Assembly: GCA_029864945.1 (NCBI GenBank)
Contig: JAOTSL010000010.1
Span: 1 to 24,081 of the forward strand
Reading direction: 5' to 3'
DNA from: Gammaproteobacteria bacterium
GTDB taxonomy: Bacteria > Pseudomonadota > Gammaproteobacteria > S012-40
DNA length: 24,081 bases
Shown one piece after another: positions 1 through 7,559 of this stretch. How positions within the stretch are numbered: the first letter of the stretch is position 1; each line of letters opens with the position of its first letter. A model generated the notes under the pieces. It did no database searches. It was given only the letters and a program-made list of their open reading frames with translations, and had not been told where the DNA came from. The translations under genes were made by a program, and so were the position numbers.

Positions 1-149
1 CTTCAATCAGAAATTAAATGATACTCCCTATTATTAGCACCCTCATCATTAACAAGTTACTCATTCAAATTATTTTCTAAAACTATTTCAAATATAATAA
101 TTTTTCACGTCTATCTATAGGAACACCACAAACGTATTTAGGAAATTCT

Positions 150-806
150 ATGAAAAATCTTAATATTAAATTCGCTTTACTCATTATCACGGTATTTTTA
201 TTGGGAGGCTGCGCATCTTTCGGTGTAGAAAAAAGTGGACACATAGATCCCCCTGAAGCAGCCAACGAAACACTTATATGGAGCTCTAGTAATGAACGAC
301 CATCATGGACCATGGATGAACCTGAAAAGAAAAATAATTACCTATCATTTGTTGGGCTTTCTGCAACTCACACCACAGAAAAAGGCGCCCGCACAGACGC
401 ACGCAGGAGCGCGGTTAATAATATTTCTTCATACATCGGCACATTAGCAAAAGATAAATTTCAAAATGCATATTTGACCTATGGTCTTGATAGTAGCGTC
501 ATGGACCCAACGAGTAGCTCCCGACAATTTGGAAAACAATTAACAGCAAATATTGTTAGCCGTGTTAAAACTAAAAAATGGTATTCTGAAAAATGGAGTA
601 CAGAAACAGGTATAGGCTACCGAGTATTTGTTCTTGCCAAAATACCCGAGGATGCTATCACTGAATCTTACAAGGATGCAGCCAATCGATTAGCAAAAAA
701 TGCGCAAAACCATGCAGTAGATGCTGCAAATGAAACGGCTAAACGGCAAGCAGAACTTGCCTCCGAGTTTTGGAGACAGATGGAATCAGAAGGATTGGTA
801 GACTAA
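150..806 (+). CDS. LPP20-like outer-membrane lipoprotein
   Basis: This 218-residue protein begins with a short positive stretch, a hydrophobic core and the lipobox LLGGC, with the lipidated cysteine at residue 21. Asp is not at position +2 (the sequence is CASF), so outer-membrane sorting is expected. After a short linker the mature part has RPSWT, then an ARTDARRSAVNNISSYIG stretch and a basic VSRVKTKKWY segment, ending in an Ala-rich, probably helical tail from about residue 170. The layout recalls LPP20/FlgP-type small lipoproteins, but I infer this from pattern only and no catalytic motif is visible. An AGGAA ribosome site precedes the ATG at a normal distance. The gene stands alone, facing eno across a shared terminator. 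The function is unknown; lipoprotein status is much more certain than the family. Confidence 0.85.
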   Translation: MKNLNIKFALLIITVFLLGGCASFGVEKSGHIDPPEAANETLIWSSSNERPSWTMDEPEKKNNYLSFVGLSATHTTEKGARTDARRSAVNNISSYIGTLAKDKFQNAYLTYGLDSSVMDPTSSSRQFGKQLTANIVSRVKTKKWYSEKWSTETGIGYRVFVLAKIPEDAITESYKDAANRLAKNAQNHAVDAANETAKRQAELASEFWRQMESEGLVD

Positions 807-930
807 ATATCGTCCATCCATTGGCTAATCAGCTTTTCGAATCCAGTACGCCTTAGTTTTGGAAAATATCCTCCTTCATGGACGGACACTAACTAATTTA
901 GGTGAGCCTGGAATTATAGCCTGACAAAAA

Positions 931-962
931 AAGCCGCGTGTAACAATCGTTACACGCGGCTT
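931..962. terminator. Bidirectional rho-independent terminator between the lipoprotein gene and eno
   Basis: A perfect 12-bp stem, GCCGCGTGTAAC at 933-944 with its complement at 949-960, encloses the 4-base loop AATC. It is flanked by A6 on the left and T5 on the right. Because the arms are bounded by A and T runs it can stop transcription in both directions, as expected between the convergent lipoprotein gene and eno. Confidence 0.93.
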
Positions 963-982
963 TTTAAATCAGAAAACTATAT

Positions 983-2269
983 TTATTTTAAATTATAGAA
1001 AGCTTCTTTTCCCGCATACTTAGCAGAATCACCCAGCTCTTCTTCAATACGAATTAACTGGTTATATTTCGCTAAACGATCAGAACGCGACATTGAACCA
1101 GTTTTAATCTGGCCAGTTGATAATGCAACAGCAAGATCAGCAATGGTTACATCTTCTGTTTCACCCGAACGGTGAGACATTACTGCCGTGTAGTTAGCAG
1201 CTTTTGCCATATCAACAGCCGCGATTGTTTCAGTTAATGTGCCGATCTGATTAACTTTAATCAAGATTGAGTTGGCAATTGATTTATCAATGCCTTCTTT
1301 CAGGATTTTTGAGTTAGTGACGAACAGGTCATCTCCAACCAGCTGGACATTTTTATCTGCCATTTTTTCAGTTAAAATTTTCCATCCGTCCCAGTCACTT
1401 TCGTCCATACCGTCTTCAATGGAAATAATGGGGTACTTATCAACCCAGTCAACCAGAAAGTCAGCAAACTCTTCACTTGTTAAAGACTTACCTTCTGATG
1501 CAAGCACGTATTTACCATCTTTATAAAACTCAGAACTGGCAGCATCAATAGCGAGCATGATATCAGTGCCGGCTTTGTAGCCTGCTTTTTCAATACTTTC
1601 TAAAATAACGGTGATAGCTTCTTCGTTAGAACTTAAGTCAGGTGCAAAACCACCTTCATCACCAACAGACGTGTTTAACCCACGATCAGCAAGTACTGTT
1701 TTCAGGGAATGGAATATTTCAGCACCCCAGCGAATAGCTTCACGAATATTTGGCGCGCCTACTGGCATGATCATAAATTCTTGAATATCTACGCTGTTAT
1801 CTGCGTGCTCACCGCCATTTATGATATTCATCATTGGTACGGGTAATAGAGTATCTTCTTTGCCACCAAGATAACGATACAGCGGCATACCGGCATCTTT
1901 GCTTGCTGCTTTAGCAACAGCAAGAGAAACTGCTAAAATTGCATTCGCACCTAGGTTTCCTTTGTTTTCTGTCCCGTCAAGATCGATCATTGTTTGATCT
2001 ATCATTGATTGAGCTGTCGCATCCATTCCAACCAGCGCATCTTTAATTTTGGTGTTTACATTTTCAACTGCTTTTAATACACCTTTGCCCAGGTAACGAC
2101 TTTTATCACCGTCGCGCAATTCAACCGCTTCTCTTGAACCCGTTGAGGCACCCGATGGTACGATAGCTCGACCCTTGGTTCCGCTGTCTAAAATAACATC
2201 CGCTTCTACGGTTGGGTTTCCACGAGAGTCAATCACTTCACGAGCGCGTATATCTGCAATTTTTGGCAT
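983..2269 (-). CDS. eno: Enolase
   Basis: Enolase interconverts 2-phosphoglycerate and phosphoenolpyruvate in glycolysis and, in many Proteobacteria, is also part of the RNA degradosome. The 428-residue length matches the bacterial family. Recognisable are SRGNPTVEADV at the N-terminus, SGASTG in the mobile loop, the acid E205 in GDEGG, metal ligands D242, E285 and D313 (IDAASSEF, SIEDG, GDDLF), the catalytic lysine K338 in ILIKVNQIGT, and MSHRSGETED. I chose the ATG at 2267-2269 rather than the upstream ATG at 2311 because the family starts at MPKIADIRAREV and an AGGAAT site lies just upstream. It is the last gene of the pyrG-kdsA-eno set, 91 bp after kdsA. The usual gammaproteobacterial downstream neighbour ftsB is absent; a terminator follows instead. 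Confidence 0.98.
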   Translation of the reverse strand: MPKIADIRAREVIDSRGNPTVEADVILDSGTKGRAIVPSGASTGSREAVELRDGDKSRYLGKGVLKAVENVNTKIKDALVGMDATAQSMIDQTMIDLDGTENKGNLGANAILAVSLAVAKAASKDAGMPLYRYLGGKEDTLLPVPMMNIINGGEHADNSVDIQEFMIMPVGAPNIREAIRWGAEIFHSLKTVLADRGLNTSVGDEGGFAPDLSSNEEAITVILESIEKAGYKAGTDIMLAIDAASSEFYKDGKYVLASEGKSLTSEEFADFLVDWVDKYPIISIEDGMDESDWDGWKILTEKMADKNVQLVGDDLFVTNSKILKEGIDKSIANSILIKVNQIGTLTETIAAVDMAKAANYTAVMSHRSGETEDVTIADLAVALSTGQIKTGSMSRSDRLAKYNQLIRIEEELGDSAKYAGKEAFYNLK

Positions 2270-2360
2270 TAGTATTCCTACAATTTTCCTATGCCCAGAG
2301 CATCCAGGCATATTTTATTAGCTAAATTCTGTTTTGTTCGTTCAAATCCAAGCGCGCATA

Positions 2361-3200
2361 TTATCCGCGAATTTGAGTTTCGTGAAAAGGCTTACTTTTC
2401 ACTATACGATCTATTTCCTGCAATGTTTCCAGTAAACTTTTCATTTGCGCCAATGGCCAGGCATTTGGGCCATCACTAAGCGCCTTTGAAGGCTCTGGAT
2501 GTGTTTCCATAAACAAGCCGGAAACGCCTGCCGCAACTGCTGCTCTAGCCAATACAGGTATAAATTCTCGCTGACCACCCGAAACAGCTCCCTGACCACC
2601 AGGCAACTGAACTGAATGGGTAGCATCGTAAACTACTGGGCTATTTGTGTTTCTCATAGCGGCTAGAGAACGCATATCTGAAACAAGATTATTGTATCCA
2701 AAAGATACACCTCTCTCACAGACCATTATCTGGTCATTTCCAGTGGCTTTTGCTTTATCAACAACGTTTACCATATCCCAAGGCGCTAAAAACTGACCTT
2801 TTTTAATGTTAACCGGTTTGTTTTGCTTGGCTACATTTTGAATAAAGTTAGTCTGGCGACACAAAAATGCTGGTGTTTGCAATACATCAACCACAGAGGC
2901 AACCTCGTCCAGCGGGGTATCTTCATGTACATCCGTCAATATCGACACACCGATTTCTTTTTTTACCTTTTCAAGAATCGCCAGGCCTTTTTCTATTCCT
3001 GGCCCTCTAAAACTATCACCCGAAGAACGATTAGCCTTATCAAAAGACGATTTATAAATAAAAGGAATATTCAAAGCCGCACAAATTGCTTTTAATTCAC
3101 CTGCTGTCTCCATTGCGAGTTCCTCACTCTCAATGACGCATGGCCCGGCTATAAGAAAAAGTGGCTTATCCAGCCCTACTTCAAATCCACAAAGATTCAT
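2361..3200 (-). CDS. kdsA: 3-deoxy-8-phosphooctulonate (KDO-8-P) synthase, metal-dependent class
   Basis: KdsA condenses phosphoenolpyruvate with arabinose 5-phosphate to form KDO 8-phosphate, the precursor of the inner-core LPS sugar. The 279 residues contain SSFDKANRSS (substrate binding), TDVHE, PAFLCRQT, KKGQFLAPWD and YDATHSVQLPGG. Residues C21 (AGPCVIES), H195 (ATHSVQ), E232 (METHPEP) and D243 (ALSDG) occupy the four metal-ligand positions of the metal-dependent class. E. coli KdsA has Asn at the first of these (GGMNVLES). The ATG overlaps the pyrG stop in an ATGA arrangement, which implies translational coupling. eno follows on the same strand, so a shared transcript is likely. Confidence 0.97.
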   Translation of the reverse strand: MNLCGFEVGLDKPLFLIAGPCVIESEELAMETAGELKAICAALNIPFIYKSSFDKANRSSGDSFRGPGIEKGLAILEKVKKEIGVSILTDVHEDTPLDEVASVVDVLQTPAFLCRQTNFIQNVAKQNKPVNIKKGQFLAPWDMVNVVDKAKATGNDQIMVCERGVSFGYNNLVSDMRSLAAMRNTNSPVVYDATHSVQLPGGQGAVSGGQREFIPVLARAAVAAGVSGLFMETHPEPSKALSDGPNAWPLAQMKSLLETLQEIDRIVKSKPFHETQIRG

Positions 3201-4843
3201 TTTTTATTTGCCTTTTTATTTGCCTTTTTATACGACTTAGCAGCTTTGATAAAACCGGTAAATAAAGGATGGCCGTCGCGTGGCGTTGAAGTAAACTCCG
3301 GATGAAACTGACAAGCAACAAACCAGGGATGATCGGCAATCTCAATAACTTCAACCAGTTTGTCGTCAACAGAAAGTCCTGACAACTTTAACCCCGCTTC
3401 CTGAAGAGATTCACGGTACTGGTTATTAAACTCATAACGATGACGATGGCGCTCTTCAATCACATCTTCTTTATAGAGTTTATGCATAAGTGAATCAGAT
3501 TCAAGGCGACATTTTTGAGAACCCAAACGCATGCTACCACCAAGGTCAGACGCTTCACTGCGGCGCTCAATACCGCCGTGACTGGAAACCCATTCCTTGA
3601 TTAAACCAATGACTGGATTAGGGCTATCCTGGTCAAACTCAGTGCTATGCGCGCCCTCAAGTTTTGCAACATTACGAGCAAATTCCACAACAGCCAGCTG
3701 CATACCGAGGCAGATACCAAGATACGGTATGTTGTTTTCTCGAGCATATTGAATGGTTTTAATTTTTCCTTCAACACCACGCTCACCAAAACCACCTGGA
3801 ACCAGTATCGCGTCTACGCCTTTTAAGCTATCAACACCTGTGGTTTCAATGTCCTCGGAGTCAATATACTTTATGATTACTTTTAGCTCTGCTTGTATAC
3901 CACCATGAGTAAGCGATTCGGATAATGACTTATATGCTTCTGTCAAATCCATATACTTGCCTACCATAGCGATGGTAACTTCACCTTTAGGGTTAGCCAT
4001 CACATCAACAACGTGCTGCCAATCAGACAAGTCTGCCGCTTTTGCTTCCAGACCAAAACGTTTAATGACAAAATCATCCATACCTTGACCATGCAACACC
4101 ATAGGCACTTCGTATATATTTTCGACATCGTAAGCGGAATAAACTGCTTTCGCCTGAACATTGGTAAACAAGGCAATTTTTTTACGCTCATCTTCCGAAA
4201 TATCTCTCTCAGAACGACAAACGAGAATATCGGGCTGAATACCGATACTGCGTAACTCTTTTACGGAGTGTTGTGTAGGTTTGGTTTTTAGCTCACCCGC
4301 CGTTTTAACATAAGGCAGTAATGTTAAGTGCATAAACAAAGCTCTGTCATGCCCAAGCTCTACACCAAGTTGACGAATACTTTCAAGAAATGGCAGTGAC
4401 TCAATGTCACCGACAGTCCCACCAACTTCAACCAGCGCAACGTCCGCGCCTAAAGCACCTTCTAACATACTGCGCTTTATTTCGTCAGAAATATGGGGGA
4501 TAACCTGAACGGTTGCGCCAAGATAATCTCCACGACGCTCCTTACGAATAACAGACTCGTAAATTTTACCCGCAGTAAAATTATTTTTTTGAGTCATTTT
4601 TGTGCGCACGAAACGCTCATAATGACCAAGATCCAGATCAGTTTCGGCACCATCCTGGGTTACGAAGACTTCACCGTGCTGAAAGGGACTCATAGTTCCA
4701 GGATCTACATTAATGTAAGGGTCCATTTTTATGAGAGTCACTTTTAAACCTCTGGCCTCTAGTATGGCACCAAGGGAGGCTGACGCTATGCCTTTACCTA
4801 GGGATGAAACCACACCACCAGTTACGAATATATATTTTGTCAT
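3197..4843 (-). CDS. pyrG: CTP synthase
   Basis: CTP synthase aminates UTP to CTP using glutamine and ATP. The N-terminal synthetase domain (about 1-270) starts with TKYIFVTGGVVSSLGKGI, which includes the P-loop, and has KMDPYINVDPGTMSPFQHGE and VGGTVGDIES. The C-terminal class I glutamine amidotransferase domain (about 290-540) has the nucleophile C378 in GICLGMQ and H514/E516 in CQFHPEF. The 548-residue length is normal. The protein ends in an unusual lysine/asparagine tail, KKANKKANKK, coded by a 12-bp tandem repeat just before kdsA. It is the first gene of the pyrG-kdsA-eno set and its stop overlaps the kdsA start by 4 bp. Confidence 0.98.
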   Translation of the reverse strand: MTKYIFVTGGVVSSLGKGIASASLGAILEARGLKVTLIKMDPYINVDPGTMSPFQHGEVFVTQDGAETDLDLGHYERFVRTKMTQKNNFTAGKIYESVIRKERRGDYLGATVQVIPHISDEIKRSMLEGALGADVALVEVGGTVGDIESLPFLESIRQLGVELGHDRALFMHLTLLPYVKTAGELKTKPTQHSVKELRSIGIQPDILVCRSERDISEDERKKIALFTNVQAKAVYSAYDVENIYEVPMVLHGQGMDDFVIKRFGLEAKAADLSDWQHVVDVMANPKGEVTIAMVGKYMDLTEAYKSLSESLTHGGIQAELKVIIKYIDSEDIETTGVDSLKGVDAILVPGGFGERGVEGKIKTIQYARENNIPYLGICLGMQLAVVEFARNVAKLEGAHSTEFDQDSPNPVIGLIKEWVSSHGGIERRSEASDLGGSMRLGSQKCRLESDSLMHKLYKEDVIEERHRHRYEFNNQYRESLQEAGLKLSGLSVDDKLVEVIEIADHPWFVACQFHPEFTSTPRDGHPLFTGFIKAAKSYKKANKKANKK

Positions 4844-4868
4844 TGACGATTGTACTCAGGGGGGAAAA

Positions 4869-4880
4869 TGAGTTAACTCA
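4869..4880. promoter_or_regulatory. Perfect 12-bp palindrome upstream of pyrG
   Basis: TGAGTTAACTCA is a perfect palindrome whose near end lies 25 bp upstream of the pyrG ATG, within the 5' untranslated or promoter region. It could be an operator half-site pair, but a short palindrome in AT-rich DNA can also be chance. No regulator is assigned. Confidence 0.3.
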
Positions 4881-5172
4881 GAAGGGGCTAAAATGTATCA
4901 AATTTCACGCATTATCTCAATATCCACAGTGAAAATAACTGCAATTACTTACAACGATTTACTTTTTAAAAGGCATCTTCCCATAAATAAAGTTTTAGCA
5001 TCACATTTCTGTAAAAAAGTGTTGCTAAACTAGAATAATCGCCATGCAAAATTTATAATACTAAAGCACTAAGTAAACGGCTTTTTATTCGCGTAAATCG
5101 TGCATATATCACGCTTATTGACTGAATTAGATTCATTTACGTAAGGATTTACAAAATAAATCAAAAAAGTAC

Positions 5173-5200
5173 TTAACTTTTTCGAGAAACTCGTTATATT
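5173..5200 (+). promoter_or_regulatory. Putative sigma70-type promoter for the 77-residue gene
   Basis: TTAACT at 5173-5178 and TATATT at 5195-5200 are separated by 16 bp, about 40 bp before the ATG at 5241. The spacer carries a short palindrome, CGAG-AAA-CTCG (5183-5193), placed where a repressor or activator could act. Both hexamers deviate from consensus. Confidence 0.4.
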
Positions 5201-5240
5201 TAGACTTATCGACCATAACAAGGATACCGGACACCCAATT

Positions 5241-5474
5241 ATGCAAGAACGGGAAGCAAGACTTTTATCAGAATCAGGTGACCTGAATAAGGTTGTCATC
5301 GCACCAACTAATGACAATGTTGGCTGGACATTAAAGTTAGTCGCTAAAAATGGCGACGAACAAATGCTTAATTCCAAACGCAGCAAGGAACCTCGTGTAT
5401 TTAAAACATCAGATGCCTCACTAAGATGCTGCTTGCGTATAGGCGTTAATGAAGCCAGCGTAAGCCTCACATAA
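5241..5474 (+). CDS. Small protein homologous to the N-terminal domain of the downstream response regulator
   Basis: This 77-residue protein has no signal peptide or membrane segment. It aligns along its whole length with residues 1-78 of the response regulator at 5741. Shared positions include the start (MQEREARLLSESG against MNERDVRLLFEAG), a central GW-x-L, SKR, R-x-FK-x-SD and a final CxxIG followed by a beta-like stretch. It is therefore a stand-alone copy of that domain, apparently from tandem duplication. The MNER-x-RLL-x-EAG opening also recalls small ParC-type partition-associated proteins, but that is from memory and not demonstrable here. An AAGGAT site lies about 12 bp upstream of the ATG. 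The molecular function is unknown; a binding or adaptor role is a guess. Confidence 0.8.
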   Translation: MQEREARLLSESGDLNKVVIAPTNDNVGWTLKLVAKNGDEQMLNSKRSKEPRVFKTSDASLRCCLRIGVNEASVSLT

Positions 5475-5486
5475 AGAAAAAAGCTA

Positions 5487-5530
5487 CCCCATAAAAACAA
5501 ATACGGTTAAGCTATATCGTTTTTATGGGG
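5487..5530. repeat. Perfect 12-bp inverted repeat downstream of the 77-residue gene
   Basis: CCCCATAAAAAC (5487-5498) pairs perfectly with GTTTTTATGGGG (5519-5530) around a 20-base loop, 13 bp after the stop codon. No run of T follows the stem, so it is not a textbook intrinsic terminator. It may stabilise the 3' end, cause partial termination, or act as a binding site. Confidence 0.6.
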
Positions 5531-5740
5531 CATGTTGTGCTACCAGAAAATCATTCAAATACCCACTTACTAAAAACGTCACCTCCAGCTCACCATAAAG
5601 TTAATTCAAATTAACCATCTTGGTAGAACTCAATTTAATTATTTTATTCAAATAATGCCTAAAATAGGTATATATCCTATTGCCCAATATTCTACATATG
5701 GTTAATATACGGATATACGCATTAAATATTTGAGAGACGC

Positions 5741-6445
5741 ATGAACGAAAGGGATGTCCGGTTACTTTTTGAGGCTGGCCACTGGTCAGAGGCTAAGGTC
5801 ATCCGTGATCCGCTATTGGATGGATGGCAAGTATCACTTATTCCAGCAAACGACTCAAATCCATCTCAAATACTTTCCTCTAAACGAGGTAGCAGCCGGA
5901 CGTTTAAAGCATCAGACACCGCCTTACAATGGTGTAAAGAAATCGGCTTTCAAAACATCACAATTCAATTCAACACATTAAATAATCCTGTACGACCAAC
6001 AAAATCATCAGTTGTATTATTAATTGAAGATAACCCTGATGACATAGAACTAACTAAACGCGCTTTCGCAACTACTGACTTAAAGATTACATTAAATGTT
6101 GCACAGGACGGGCAAGAAGCACTTGATTATGTTTTCGCCAAAGGTAGCCATAACCAAAGAAATATCAATGATTTACCAAAATTAATTCTGCTTGATATCA
6201 ACCTACCCAAATTAAGCGGTCTTGAAGTACTGAAACAAATTCGGAATAATCCAGTTACCAAATTTATACCTGTTGTACTACTTACAACATCAGATGAGTT
6301 CTGCGATATTGCTGAGGGATACCAATTAGGCAGTAACAGCTACATTAAAAAACCTGTTAGTTTTAAAATATTTAGTGAGGTTATTCATAATCTCGGCGAA
6401 TATTGGTTACACATCAATACTCCTCCCCCACTTCAAAAAACATAG
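5741..6445 (+). CDS. Rcp1-type response regulator with an N-terminal small-protein domain
   Basis: The 234 residues split into two parts. Residues 1-78 are the same domain as the 77-residue protein encoded upstream. After a linker, residues about 90-225 form a CheY-like receiver of the Rcp1 subtype: acidic pair E96/D97 (LLIEDNPDD), phosphoacceptor D152 (LLDINLPKLSG), T182 and K204 (YIKKPV). The ending LGEYWLHIN is characteristic of that subtype, as is AQDGQEALDYVF. There is no DNA-binding or enzymatic output domain, so it probably signals by protein contact, with the N-terminal domain as the candidate partner surface. No histidine kinase is adjacent. A GAGAGA-like site precedes the ATG. The MORN gene follows 69 bp later on the same strand and could be co-transcribed. 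Confidence 0.9.
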   Translation: MNERDVRLLFEAGHWSEAKVIRDPLLDGWQVSLIPANDSNPSQILSSKRGSSRTFKASDTALQWCKEIGFQNITIQFNTLNNPVRPTKSSVVLLIEDNPDDIELTKRAFATTDLKITLNVAQDGQEALDYVFAKGSHNQRNINDLPKLILLDINLPKLSGLEVLKQIRNNPVTKFIPVVLLTTSDEFCDIAEGYQLGSNSYIKKPVSFKIFSEVIHNLGEYWLHINTPPPLQKT

Positions 6446-6514
6446 CTTTTCATAACAATTAGCAATAACACTTGAATAACAGTTCTCATTCCGTAGAATT
6501 GTTATTTCTAACCA

Positions 6515-7438
6515 ATGCCTAAAATAAATTTCCAAACTTATTTACGCCAAATGACACGCGAACAAAAACCAAACACTAAAAATAAAATAACAACAGCACT
6601 GACCAGGCATACACACTTGCTACTTTTTACAGCAATCATTGTGAGTTCAGGCTGCGCACAAATTAGCTCGCGATTACCCTCGTTAAACGACAATTCAAAT
6701 AAATCCGTTACAGTCACCCTTCCTGACAGCTCAATTTACACAGGTCATCTAAAATACGGACTATTCCATGGTCAGGGCAAACTCCAATGGCGAAATGGTA
6801 CAAATTACATTGGCTCATTCAAAAAGGGCCTTTTTAACGGCTTAGGTAAACTAGAAACAATTGCTGGTGACACCTATGAAGGTAACTTTTATAACGGTTT
6901 GTATGAAGGAACCGGAATAATGACCTATCGTAATGGCGACCAATATCACGGAGACTTCAAAAATGACGGGATGGAAGGTAAAGGCACTTTTGTTTTCAGC
7001 AATGGAGATCGTTATGAAGGGGCATTTAAAAATAGTATGTTTCAAGGTGAAGGTAACTTAACTATTAGATACCAGGGGCAGTACCATGGTGAGTTTTCTG
7101 AAGGAAGGTTTGAAGGAAAAGGCGTTTACCTGTACAAATCCGGCAAGAAATACGCAGGTGAGTTTCATGACGGCCGATTCCACGGCAAAGGCTTATTAGT
7201 GCTTCAAAACAACAATCAATACACAGGAGAGTTTCGGCACGGTAAATTCGACGGAAAAGGGAAATTTACCTGGACCAATGGTAATTATTATTTCGGCTTT
7301 TTCAAAGAAGATCTAATGCACGGTATCGGAACATGCAAAAAACACGACATCGTTACTTCCTGCGAATACAAAAATAATAACCTTTTTCGCTTTGGCGACA
7401 AGCAACCCAATGACAATAGCTTAAAGTACCGAACTTAA
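6515..7438 (+). CDS. MORN-repeat protein, probable lipoprotein or membrane-anchored
   Basis: This 307-residue protein has a long polar N-terminus, a hydrophobic stretch (about 35-46, LLLFTAIIVSSGC) and then nine MORN repeats from about residue 75 to 281, each exactly 23 residues, with the pattern Y-x-G-x-F-x-x-G-x-x-x-G-x-G. C47 could be lipidated, though SSGC is a poor lipobox (Ser at -3) and the 30-residue positive region is long for a signal peptide. The internal Met at residue 13 would shorten it. The repeats should form an elongated beta-hairpin sheet facing the periplasm. MORN proteins usually scaffold or bind membranes. It follows the response regulator by 69 bp on the same strand. No enzyme domain is visible, so its function is unassigned. 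Confidence 0.87.
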   Translation: MPKINFQTYLRQMTREQKPNTKNKITTALTRHTHLLLFTAIIVSSGCAQISSRLPSLNDNSNKSVTVTLPDSSIYTGHLKYGLFHGQGKLQWRNGTNYIGSFKKGLFNGLGKLETIAGDTYEGNFYNGLYEGTGIMTYRNGDQYHGDFKNDGMEGKGTFVFSNGDRYEGAFKNSMFQGEGNLTIRYQGQYHGEFSEGRFEGKGVYLYKSGKKYAGEFHDGRFHGKGLLVLQNNNQYTGEFRHGKFDGKGKFTWTNGNYYFGFFKEDLMHGIGTCKKHDIVTSCEYKNNNLFRFGDKQPNDNSLKYRT

Positions 7439-7502
7439 GATTCAATATTGCAGCTCAAAAATAAAACAAAACCATTACACACCAATCACCTCCCAACTAA
7501 CT

Positions 7503-7549
7503 TTAATCCATAAAAAAACCAGACAAATGCCTGGCTTTTTATGGATTAA
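7503..7549. terminator. Terminator shared by the MORN gene and secF
   Basis: On the minus strand CCAGGCA and TGTCTGG form a 7-bp stem (one G-U pair) followed by T7, a good intrinsic terminator for secF. The flanking TTAATCCATAAAAA and TTTTTATGGATTAA are also complementary, extending the structure to about 47 bp. On the plus strand the stem has one A-C mismatch and is followed by T5, so weaker termination of the MORN transcript is possible. Confidence 0.85.
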
Positions 7550-7559
7550 ATATTTACAA

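Larger units (their letters stand above)
4844..5240. other. Divergent intergenic region between pyrG and the 77-residue gene
   Basis: These 397 bp are AT-rich and contain no convincing gene. They should hold the promoters of pyrG (minus) and of the small gene at 5241 (plus). I see a 12-bp palindrome close to pyrG and a promoter-like TTAACT/TATATT pair close to the small gene, both listed separately. A 143-codon open frame runs antisense through 5069-5500, but it lies over the small gene and has no family features. Confidence 0.7.

Noticed and set aside
2270..2311. An upstream ATG that would lengthen enolase by 14 residues.
   Set aside because: The extra residues are not enolase-like, and the family start MPKIADIR has its own AGGAAT site.
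5069..5500. A 143-codon open frame on the minus strand covering the 77-residue gene.
   Set aside because: It has no recognisable motif, lies antisense to a gene with a clear paralogue, and crosses its promoter region.
5654..6526. A 13-bp direct repeat, AATGCCTAAAATA, at 5654-5666 and 6514-6526.
   Set aside because: It is short and AT-rich. The first copy opens only a 16-codon frame, and no mobile element joins the copies.
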